Below, piece by piece: positions 32,798-42,694 of a DNA stretch of 64,000 nt. Position 1 is the stretch's first letter, and each line of letters begins with the position of its first letter. This DNA is from Isoetes taiwanensis (Eukaryota; Streptophyta; Lycopodiopsida; Isoetales; Isoetaceae). The notes under the pieces are model-generated. The model was not told the DNA's origin, did not search any database, and worked only from the letters and a program-made list of their open reading frames with translations. The DNA lies in the NCBI GenBank assembly GCA_021234155.1, contig JAJEKV010000058.1:5034600-5098599 (forward strand). Reading direction: 5' to 3'. The translations under genes were made by a program, and so were the position numbers.

Positions 32798-32939
32798 TTT
32801 TCATTATATATGGACTTGGCCTAGGTCCATCCAGATCCCAAACAACCACGACAACTAGAAAATAGAGTGTATTATGCACAATAAGATGGAGGAGAACAAC
32901 TTTAAGGCAATAAAAGTTTACGTAAATTCCATACTGCAT

Positions 32940-33150
32940 TTGGACTCCATTTTTGTCATTTTTTAGCTTGTTGGGAAGCTTGGTTAGCGGGCCGCTCTAT
33001 TTGAGGGACATCATGGTGGCATAGTCACAAATATAAAACAAAAAAGTAAGATTTTTCAACATAACTCCTGCATCCAGACTCCATTTTCGGTGTTCTCTAG
33101 ATCGTTGGAAAGCTTATTCAGAGAACTTGTGGTAAGGTCACTAGATAAAT
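32940..33150. repeat. Diverged tandem repeat, period about 135 bp
   Basis: GACTCCATTTT(T/C)G followed by AGCTTGTTGGGAAGCTT or AGATCGTTGGAAAGCTT occurs at about 32942 and 33067. No coding role seen. Confidence 0.5.
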
Positions 33151-33243
33151 ATACCATTGACACAAATGGGGCTGCAAATTGGGAATGCAACCAATTTGAG
33201 AGGCTTTATGGTAGTATTGTCACAAAAATAGATCGCCAGTGAT

Positions 33244-35518
33244 TTGATGTTGAGTGCAAGGAATATAAATGCTGGCTCCGCTAAGTCACATACCCTGCTC
33301 TACGCCCACACGGGGTCAGACAATACCGTCTTTTCCTTAAAGCTAGAAAAGCCAAGTACATCAGGGCCCATCAACATGAGATGTTCTTCCTCCTGGACTG
33401 TCATCTCAGGACCTTCTTGCAAATGGTGCTCAAAAAGCCAGTACAGCCTACAGGGAATATCACTCCCGAGCAATGGGGGCAACATCTACAGCAGCTCTAT
33501 GATCCTCAAGATGCACAAGCAGCGTTATCCCCACAGCAGGACCCTGTGCTAGAAATCTCAGAGGCAGATGTAGACCAGGGTTTACAGCATCTAGCCAATG
33601 AAAAATCGCCACAATTGGATGGTATGCAGGCAGAGTTGCTCAAGTGGCAGGACCGTCCATAGTACCGGTACTAACAGCCATGTTCAACAGGGCATTACAG
33701 GAGGGTTTCCCCATAGTGGACCACTAGCAGAGTTGTCCTCATATACAAGGCAGATGACCCACACTATTCGACCAATTACAGAACAATTATAGTTGGTTCG
33801 ATGTTTGCAAAATTAATGGTTGGAATTACAGCAGCAGTTGACGGCTGTGCAGAGGCAGTAGACGTGCGTAACTTCATGCAGGCGGAGTCCAAGCTGCGAC
33901 ACTCAACCATTGATCACATCTTCATACTGTGGACCCAGGTTGAAGGCAGCAAAAACTGTTGGCAAGACCTGTATTTCTGCTTTTTGGACTTCGCCAAGGC
34001 TTTTGACACTGTGCCTCAAGAAAAGCTGTGGGCAAAATTGCAACAATTGGGGGTCCCTATAGATCTGCATGCAGTGCACAAGCTGTATGAGACATGCTCA
34101 GGCCGATTGCAGTTGATAGGCCAACTATTCGATAGCAGTATCGGGGTCCGCCAAGGATGCCCTCTCTCTCCTACATTGTTTAGGTTGTATAGTGATCAGT
34201 TGGAGAATTGGCTTGTTGAAAATGGGGGCGATGGAGCTCACCATGCACCAGATTATCAGGCATCTAGTATATGCTGATGATGTGGACCTCCTAGCTTATA
34301 CTGGCGGATATACAGCGCCATCTCGATGCCTTGGACACATTACTGCCAGGCAACTGACATACGCGTCAACCTGGCCAAGATTAAAGTGGTCCTCAAATCA
34401 GCCAAGGATCCTCTCCTTCAGTTACCGAGGGTAAAATATGAAAGTGCCACCCATCTACAAATATTTGGGAGTGGAATTCCCCTCTACTATGCACTACTAG
34501 GACACTTCCGTCTGTCTACGAACAACAACAAGCTGGAAGGCGCTATGTGCAATGAGAACAACAGTCATTGAGCGGAGATGTATGATTGAGCCCATCAGTG
34601 TCAGTCGCACCTGTTCAAGGTCTTGATGGAGCCTGTCCTTTTATACAGGGTTGAGGTCTGGGGTTCCCTAGTGTCCCTACCTGGAATGACTTGGAGCATA
34701 TGCAAAAAGCCTTCTTAGCTCGGGCATTAGGGGTGAAGCCCACAATCCCATATCAAATCATGTTGACAGATTTCTTCCCCCTTTATAAGGCGGCCCTTGA
34801 TTGACACATCGTCTACTTTCAGAAGACGATCACTATGGATGATGTTTGTCTCCCTAATCTGGCTTATATTGTAGCAAGAGGGCCACAATGCCTCAAGGCC
34901 TGCTGGAATGAAAAGCGAGCGCTGTGGCCCTTCAGATGGAATATGTAGGAGCATAAGGGCATACAGGTGCAAACAGAGGTAGATTGTCATAGCTTGAGGC
35001 ATTGCCAATACCTTGATGCTTGCTTTCTCAGCAAGCTCTGGTATGTCAACGCTCTTGAACAGGTCAAGACATCACATTACCAATGCCACATAAATCCTAC
35101 ATTGGAACGGTGCCCGCAACGCTGCCTAAGTATCAATCTGCCTATGAAAAGGCACTGATTCATTGCCTCTATTCGCATAGGCACACACCTTCTCCAAATT
35201 GAGACAGACAAATGGATTGCGGAGCCACGTTAGGACATGCTTTGTCAATGCTGCCAAATGGTAGCCATTGAGGATGAATATCATGCCTCAAGAGCTGTCC
35301 AGCATATATTCAAATCCGGACTATGCTGAGTTGGTCAGGCATGGCCAGCCGCAACATTGATACTGAGCACGACTTCAGTACAGATGCTGGGATATAAGAT
35401 ATGCGGGATCAGTTATGTCCTTGGACACCCACCTGACTTGTATATATATTTCATGACATGTATATTTGTACAGTTTTACAGCACCCTTATTACTGTCATG
35501 GTTTTTCCCTCGAAAACC
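33244..35518 (+). mobile_element. LINE copy, plus strand, 5'-truncated and frameshifted
   Basis: Holds the second half of a LINE ORF2. 33381-33660: QHEMFFLLDCHLRTF...WGQHLQQLYDP, then ANEKSPQLDGMQAELLK (pre-RT). 33960-34230: DFAKAFDTVPQEKLWAKLQQLGVP, then GVRQGCPLSPTLFRLYSDQLENWL (RT core blocks). 34268: YADDVDLLA, with catalytic YADD intact. 35235-35320: CQCCQMVAIEDEYHA zinc-like tail. It ends in the family's 3' sequence GTTTTTCCCTCGAAAACC at 35501-35518, directly abutting the tail of the minus-strand copy. Several frameshifts and stops, so not active. Confidence 0.85.
33801..34277 (+). pseudogene. LINE reverse transcriptase core
   Basis: Longest open piece (158 codons) of the plus-strand LINE, covering the palm: LDFAKAFDTVPQEKL (first catalytic Asp), then QGCPLSPTLF. 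The YADD box follows in the next frame at 34268-34280, so a frameshift separates the two halves of the active site. Confidence 0.8.
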
Positions 35519-37900
35519 AGGGGGGAGGAAGGAAGGAAGGAAGGTATTTTTATCGTCCACGGAGACCAATCGGTCTATGGGACCCAATACAAAAACGCAG
35601 CAAGCGGATTTACTGCCCGGATTAAAAAACCCCCGCCCCGAAGGGTTTTCGAGGGAAAAACCGTGGCAGCAATCAGCCTGCTGACAAACTGTCCTAACAT
35701 ATAAAATGCCAAAAACACCCAAATATATCAAATCATGCACCGCACCGTAGGGGCCCAATCGGGCAGAAGCGGGGGCAAAGGTGACCTCAGCAGGGTCCAA
35801 AGACACCTCATGAATGTAACGACCCGTGGCACGCATCGGCGGTGTGTTCATCAGCAAATGTAAGGGCAAGTTCGGCCGTACTAAGTGGCGTTTTGGCCCG
35901 ATCCGACCAACGCCGGGCAACTCGAAGGTGTGAGACTCATCCTCAATGGCACCCGTTTGGCAAAGAGCGACAGAGCGTCTGGCGGGGCTCCCAATCCACC
36001 GCCCGCCTCGATGCGAAGATGGTGGGCACCTGCAGGCGAATGGAGGCAATGAGTCAGCGCTTTTGGGGCGATTGGGAACGCAGTAGAGCTGTGGGGCCGG
36101 GCTAACACGGGTTGATGTGCTCCTTGTAATGGGCGTTTGACCTGGTCTAGAGCTGGGGTCCCAGAGCTTGCCAAGGAAGCAAGCGTCTAGGTACTCCCCG
36201 CAGGCCGCCACGATCGCCACAGGTCCACCTGCGACGCATCAGGTTCTCGCGACGTTCCATCCGGGCGAACCATCGATCTCTTTAGCCCTCCAACAAGGCC
36301 TTGAGCCGCGCGGACCCATTGCCACGGTGTAAGCCAAGGTGCGGAGTCGAGCATCACCCATAGTAACCCGCTTTCAAAAATAGGCGATGTGTCTATCAAA
36401 GGGCTGCTACCGGCGGCAAGAATCCGGTTTCAGCAGTGAGAATCGATAGGGGACCGAGGGTTTCACCCAAGTGCTGTTCAAAAATGCCTTCGCACCTGCT
36501 CCAAGTCATTCCGTGTCGCCAAAGAGATGGCGGGCCCCAAACCTCGACCGTCGCATGAAGGACAGGTTCGACCGGTGCAAAACGGATGTGACCGATGGCC
36601 CCAATCATAGAGCTCGCACGGTGGTGATTGTTCTCGCGATGGCATAAAGCGCCTTCCAGCCAGAGCGAGGAGGGGAACTCCACCCCTAGGTACTTGTAGG
36701 TGGGCGTGGCGCCCACAGCCGCCCCCGATATGTGAGTGCGGGGAGGCATGGGGTGACGGATATGAGAACCACCCGGTCTTGGCGATTCACGCCAAGCATG
36801 TTCAGAGCCCCGACAAAATGTGTCTAGGGCATCCGGTGAGACCGCATAGCTTCGGGGTGTGGGCGGCCAGCCAACATCGTCGATAGATGAGTGGGCGGAT
36901 GACACGGTGCAAAAGTTGTATGCCATCCCCCCATGCTCGCAGAAGCCGGGGCTCTAGCCGATCAATGTAGAGGCAAAAAGTGTTGGTGAGAGGGGGCAAC
37001 CCCGCCGGACCCGATACTACTTGGTGAATGCTTGGCCCGTCTACCGCATCCCGCCAAAACAATTCTCATACAACCAGATATGGCATTCGCGACAAAGCGG
37101 TGGGAGCCCCAGTTGACTTGAGCCTAGCCTACGGCTTTTCCGGGAATCAGATCAAAAGACTTCGAAGTCCACAAAGCAAAGAATACAAGTCCTAGCCGAT
37201 GATTAAATTTTGTCTTCAATCGCCCGCAATGTAAAGATATGGTCAATCGTTGAGTGGCGGGGTCTAAAGCCCGCCTCGGTGTGAGGGCTCGCGACATCCG
37301 GCCTCGCCCGCCCAGCCGGGTCAATTGTTTTCGAGAATGCCGCCCAACATGATTTGGCAAATATCGAATCGACCATGATCGTCCGGTGAATTGGCGGACA
37401 AAGTGTGGGTCGCCCGCCTTGTGAATGGGAACAACCCCGCTTATGGTCCATTGTCGGGGAAACCTTCCCCGCAATGCTCGTTGAACAGTGGTAGTGAGGA
37501 CCCGGCACAAGCGGTGCGCCGCCCATTTGAGTAACTTCGGCACGCATACCATCGAGGTCACCGCCTTCCCATTAGCCGGCCGTTGCGGGCCGCCCACAAC
37601 ATCCTTGTCCACGAGAACCAATGGGGGCCATCTTGTGGGGGTATGGGCGCACGCTGGCCCCGGGTGGGTCATAGAGCTGCCGCAAATCGCTCTGTTCCCA
37701 CCGCCCGGGTGTGATGTCCCCCGTAGGGCTGGGGCCGGCCTTCAAGCACTCAAGGCAAAAGGTTCGAGGATGAGTGTCAGCCAGGCGAACATCTCCCCCG
37801 ATGCACGGCAAGGTACGGCGCCTTTGTCTCCTTCGGATGGGCGATGATCGTGGTGGTGGCCCGCAAGCGGGCACTGGATCCGAATGTGACGGAGCCGCCG
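35519..37900 (-). mobile_element. LINE copy, minus strand, same family, GC-rich, frameshifted
   Basis: Read downward from about 37900: ITPGRWEQSDLRQLYDP (compare ITPEQWGQHLQQLYDP in the plus copy), HSTIDHIFTLR, then degraded RT, the thumb segment ATVEVWGPPSLWRHGMTW near 36530, and a C-terminal CQTGAIEDESHTFELPGVG at 35900-35980. The 3' UTR at 35541-35700 ends GACGATAAAAATACC followed by (TTCC)n, seen on the plus strand as GGAAGGAAGGAAGG at 35524-35542. It is markedly richer in C and G than the plus copy. Not active. Confidence 0.85.
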
Positions 37901-37989
37901 CTATGCGTTCTTTACACTCGCATCAAACCATCGGTTACGTGGGAATGTTTCCGACCGGCTGGGGGACACGGGGTCCGCCAAAGCACTGG

Positions 37990-38157
37990 GGTCCGATCCG
38001 GGGTACTTGGGTAACCGGATAGAATAAGTCGTTGGCGCTCTTTTATTAGGTCCCATAGGTCGATCGCTCTTTGTGGGCGACAAAAACTATTCTATTCTAT
38101 TCTATTTATTCTATTCTATTCTATTCTATTCTATTCTATTCTATTCTATTCTATTCT
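37990..38157 (+). mobile_element. LINE 3' end with (TATTC)n tail
   Basis: AGGTCCCATAGGTCGATCG...GGGCGACAAAAAC at about 38050-38090 parallels the 3' UTR of the other copies (GGGTCCCATAGACCGATTGG...GGACGATAAAAATACC). It is followed by TATTC repeated about a dozen times to 38155. Plus-strand orientation, so a separate insertion. Confidence 0.75.
38088..38157. repeat. (TATTC)n microsatellite
   Basis: Pentanucleotide array with one ATTTATTC interruption; LINE tail as described above. Confidence 0.9.
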
Positions 38158-38170
38158 CAATTCACACAAA

Positions 38171-38290
38171 AGTCCATGAGTTAGGCCAAACAATTTATAA
38201 AGCTTAAATTTTACCTACAAAATTTTTTATGAGAAGTCCATGAGTTAGGCCAAACAATTTATAAAGCTTAAATGTTACCTACAAGTCGCA
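38171..38290. repeat. Tandem duplication, 64-bp period
   Basis: AGTCCATGAGTTAGGCCAAA...AAGCTTAAAT(T/G)TTACCTACAA occurs at 38171 and 38235, nearly identical, hence recent. Confidence 0.9.
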
Positions 38291-38859
38291 CTTTATTAAA
38301 GTGGGTCTCATGCGATTCCCTTTTTTTTTTTTGGAACTTTATTATTTTACACAAAAAGGACGTGCGAAACTTTTGAAACCCCTTTATCGCTTTAAAAGTT
38401 GCATTTTTCCTCTGTGAAAAGAAATGTTAAGGAAAATTACGCGGTGTAGTTTTCTCAGTTAGTGAGTCGAGAAGATAAAGAGCACAGTTAAAAACCAATG
38501 AAAATGCTCTCTCTCTGTAAACAAAGTGCTAAGTTGCCTTGAATTTTTATTCATAATAATTCCATTACATTGTATTTTACAGTGGTTGAAAAGACCATGA
38601 TTGTCGAGCTGTCATAACTATTACATCATCTTCGCACACAGACCACCTACTAGGAACAATGTGCAGAGCAAGGTCCGAGGTGTTCCTAAGACACGAGAGC
38701 AACTTGAAGAGACTAGAAATTTGAATGCGTTGGCTTGTCCAACCCATGTCACCAACCTCTTCTCATCCTCTTTCTTCAATGAACAGGTCTTTCCATTGCT
38801 CCCGATCATGTCCTTTTTGTTCGCAATCTAGACTTGAAATAGCAGGTTTGAGACCCTTT

Positions 38860-39190
38860 TAAAGGCCCTCAGAAGGGCCTTTCTTGACTCGCAAGTTGTG
38901 AAACGGCTCAGAGTAAAAAAAAAAGTAAAATAATAATAATCAGAAAATGTTTTTTTTTTCTATTTATTTTTCAAGAAGTTTTTTTTAAGGGCCTTTCTCG
39001 ACTCGCGAGTCGAGAAAAGTAGCTCAGAGTGAAAAACGCAATTCTGAGGGATCGAGAAAGGAAGCTCAAAGTGAAAAACAGAGTTATGAGATCGAGAAAC
39101 GCAGTTCTGAGGACCTTTTTAGACTTGCGAGTCAAGAAAGGCAGCTCAGGGTGAACAACGCAGTTCCGAGGGTCAAGAAATGTAGTTGTC
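38860..39190. repeat. Repeats built on a 24-bp perfect palindrome
   Basis: TTTCTCGACTCG and its complement CGAGTCGAGAAA form a perfect palindrome at 38994-39017. Diverged copies (CTTGACTCGCAAGT at 38882, AGACTTGCGAGTCAAGAAAG at about 39120) alternate with GCTCAGAGTGAAAAACGCA-like sequence in 3-4 units. Confidence 0.75.
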
Positions 39191-39784
39191 TACAGATGTA
39201 GTTTTTAGCTCCAATCTCATGGAGCACAAATCATGACTAACTGGACCATATGTGTATTTTCTATGCATTTTCTAATGCATACCATATCCTATACATTTAT
39301 TATGTATACATATACGAAAAAAATAGATCCTCCCCCTTTTGTAATATGTCAATGTTTACCTATAGCTTTTTTCAAATATAGATTTTTCAAATGGGACACT
39401 ATACACTATATATTTTTTAATAAGCACAATATCCTATACTATGTATTTTCCAATAACCACAATATTCTATGCATTTTATAAAAAATACCCTCCCCATGTA
39501 AATTCTATGAAAAAAATGGACCCTCTCCATCTATGTAAGTGAATTGGGCATTCTGGCCACGAGTTCTGGTTTGTCCATTCTCGCTCTGGTTTGCCCATTC
39601 TCGCCTAGCTAGGCGAGAATGTTTTTTTTATTGTTTAATTAATTATATATGTCATATTATATTATTTAAAATAGTATTTATTGGTGCATTTGATTTTAAA
39701 ATAATTATTAATTCATTGGCTTATGTTTGGGGCCCTTGTGCCCTTATGCTCTCCCTTTTGCCCACCGTCTTTACCCACCTCTCC
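39191..39784. other. No gene recognised
   Basis: AT-rich, with short imperfect repeats of CACTATACACTATATATTTT and CAATATCCTATACTATG type. Nothing codes. Confidence 0.5.
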
Positions 39785-39952
39785 ATAGTTTGTCAGCAGG
39801 CTGATTGCTGCCACGATTTTTCCCTCGAAAACCCTTCGGGGCGGGGTTTTTTTAATCCCGGGTAGTAATCCGCTTGCTGCGCCTTTGTATTGGGTCCCAT
39901 AGACCGATTGGTCTCCGTGGACGATAAAAATACCTTCCTTCCTTCCTCTTTT
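39785..39952 (+). mobile_element. LINE 3' end, fourth copy
   Basis: From GTTTGTCAGCAGGCTGATTG through TTTTTCCCTCGAAAACCCTT to GACGATAAAAATACCTTCCTTCCTTCC. Almost identical to the reverse complement of 35541-35690. Only the 3' UTR and (TTCC)n tail are present: a severely 5'-truncated insertion. Confidence 0.85.
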
Positions 39953-40220
39953 ACCCCCTCTCCCCTCTTTTGCCCACATCTCTTCCTTTTGCCCATCCCT
40001 TCCCTCTTTTGCCCCCCTCTTCGCCCACCCTTTTTGTCGCTTTGCCCTCCTCACCCTGCTTCCCATTTGCCCCTTTGCTCCCCTCAGCCCCCTTCCCTCC
40101 CTCGGCATCCCCAACTTCTCCCCCCTTTTCGAACTTCCTCCCTCCCCCCTTCTTCTAACTTATCCCCCCATGACTTCTCTCAACTTCTCCCCTTCCCCTC
40201 CTCTTTTCGGTCTCACCCCG
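39953..40220 (+). repeat. Pyrimidine-rich low-complexity tract
   Basis: Long C/T-rich stretch with CCCTCTTTTGCCCA-type units. It follows directly on the LINE tail. Translated frames are only Pro/Ser/Leu low complexity. Confidence 0.8.
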
Positions 40221-42694
40221 CTCTGGGTTTTTGTAAATTTTCTCAACTGTTTATTTGGAAATTTTGTAAGAAAATATTATGAACCAGTTCTTGTTATATG
40301 ACGTGAAAATCTAATAGTGATTCAATGCAAAACTTAAATTTTGTCAGTATGAGTTTAATTTTCAGTATGAGTTCCAAATGTCAGGATCTGACCTACTTTA
40401 ATTAAATGGAGCAAAAAATTTTAAGAGTTAGACCAAACAGATAGATTGATATATAGTAGTTCTTACGTCAAACCATATGCAACATCCTGTAGAAGTATAA
40501 TATGTCCCAATGGACATTTAAACACAAGATTTCATAATTGTTAATCCAAAGGACTAGCTACAAAACCACAAGAAGAGATAAGATAAAATAGAAATTGTCA
40601 AAAGATAAATCATGTTTAAAGTGTAACTGGGTGTTACTTTATGCCATTTAACTATTGAATTCCGAAGTTAATTAGAAACTAAAGGATGTGATAAAGCATC
40701 AAATGAAATCTAATTGAACTCCATAAAGTTCCTCACTTTTTTGCCTTTTTATTTTGTAGGCATGTTAAGGAGAGCTATTTTTGAGGTGTGTCATCTTTAC
40801 CTTTTATGTGTTCCAAAAGCTTTTATGTGTTCACTGCAAGAAGCTTGTGTGAGCATTATAATGATGTCCATGATACTGCATCATGATCAAGAATTTGGCA
40901 TGTGCATATTGTCTATAAGGTTGTTCCAACTTAGGGTTTCCGCTAACTTCTTAAGGTTAAGGGAGTATTTTAAGTATTCAAGGGTTTCTACTTTTGGACA
41001 TTGGGGCATTGTTGGATTATGCTTTGAGTTTTTGTGAATGAAATTTTGTTGCGCTTTTAGGCAGATGATTGTGCTAGTCGTCGCAAGTTTGGAGAGATTC
41101 TTGATGTTTTTATTTCAGGCCAAGCAGTTGAATGGCAGTAGAGCTAATGGCGGAGGAGGTGGTGTTCACTAGTTATGGCAAAGATTGCTTGCAATGCCTT
41201 GCTTTAGAGGCATTGTTTTAGTTTATGGCAGGCTTTCGGAGGCAGACATGGGATGATACAGGATTACTTGCCTGGAGAAGCAGGCCAAGCCATTTTCCAT
41301 TCTAGAAATGAATCTGTGATGCTTTATATTTGAAATTTGGAGAAGCTCTAGTTTTCTAGGGCAAGACTTGGCCATGCAGGAAGCTGGAATGCTTGATCAT
41401 GCAAGTTCTTATAAGTCCCTCCTTTGTTCTAAATCTAGCACCTACTTTGTCGTGTGTTCATGATACTGTTGTGGTTGTTTGGTGATGCTAAGGTGATTAC
41501 AGTTGTGCCATTTGTCTAGTTTGATAGTTTTTGCACATGTGACATTCTAGTTTGTTTTTTGTTCACGTGTGGTCCATAATGGAGATATAACATGTATACG
41601 TTTTTGGGCAAAAGTATGCTGGTGGCATGCAAAAGAACGCGACCCCAACACTCACCATCATCACCCTGCATCTACTATTCTACCCTATTATTCCACTTGT
41701 TATTGATCAAAGTTGTTATCTATTTCTAATACTTACCTAATTACCACCCACTAACTCCAGTAGCATTTGGAATGTTATATGAGTGCTGTCAGCATGGGTC
41801 AAGACGCCTGCTTTTGCACCCCACCCGCATACTCTTACCCTTATGGTCTTTTCTTTGATTTATATAGCAGTTGGATGGGAAGCGGGACAAGGGCTACACA
41901 AGCAGGTATGTTTTTTTCTTGCTCAGTGGTCTTGCTCAAGTTCGACTCCTGAGGAGCATTTTTATTAATGTTTCAGCTGATATGGAGATATCATTGTTAG
42001 TGGTTTTTTAGACCATTATGTATTTGATTAGTTTAAATATAGGTTTTTAGGGTATTTTATACACGTATTCTCTTTTTAGGGTTCAGACCCCGAGGGTGCA
42101 GATTGCATGCCACTTGGAATATTCCAGGTGGTTTCGGGCCTGAAAGGCTCAGATTTAGCGATAGGGATGGCTTTACTGATAGGGATAGATGCAAATGAGA
42201 TATTAAAACTGTAAGACTCGCAATATGGTAAGGCAAATGGCGGACCATATGCTATAGCAAATAAGATGTTTAGAACTGTAAGACTTGCAATATGGTAATG
42301 AAAATGACGGACCATTTGCCATACCATAATAATGACAACTATCCTCCTTTAGATGTTTGTCGCAATCTTTGACATCTTTAGGTAACAACTGTCGCAATCT
42401 TTGACACTTTTAGGTAACAATTAGCACATTGTTATGGGCATAGGACATATGGCACCACAACAATGAATTGTAAAAGTGCCAAAAGAAACTTTGTCACATT
42501 TGGGCACCTTCGTCTCGACATTCAAAATACAGACATTTGGCATTGAAGAACTATGGACTTGCTTTAGCACAGGCAACGTGGCACCGCATCAGATGATGAG
42601 AGATCTTTTTATATTCCGATTGTCGTTTGGCAATCATCATACGGATGGCAGCACCCCATTTATGGCAGTGTATGCTTGACGGAAGAGGAGCATA
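40221..42694. other. Upstream region of the MFS gene, no other gene recognised
   Basis: AT-rich; frames are short. At 42190-42315 a 74-bp unit (AACTGTAAGACT(C/T)GCAATATGGTAA) occurs twice; at 42355-42421 a 32-bp unit (TGTCGCAATCTTTGACA) occurs twice. The promoter and any 5' UTR intron of the MFS gene should be here, but I cannot point to them. Confidence 0.5.

Noticed and set aside
39890-40282. 130-codon Pro/Ser-rich frame
   Set aside because: Low-complexity pyrimidine tract behind a LINE tail, open in several frames.
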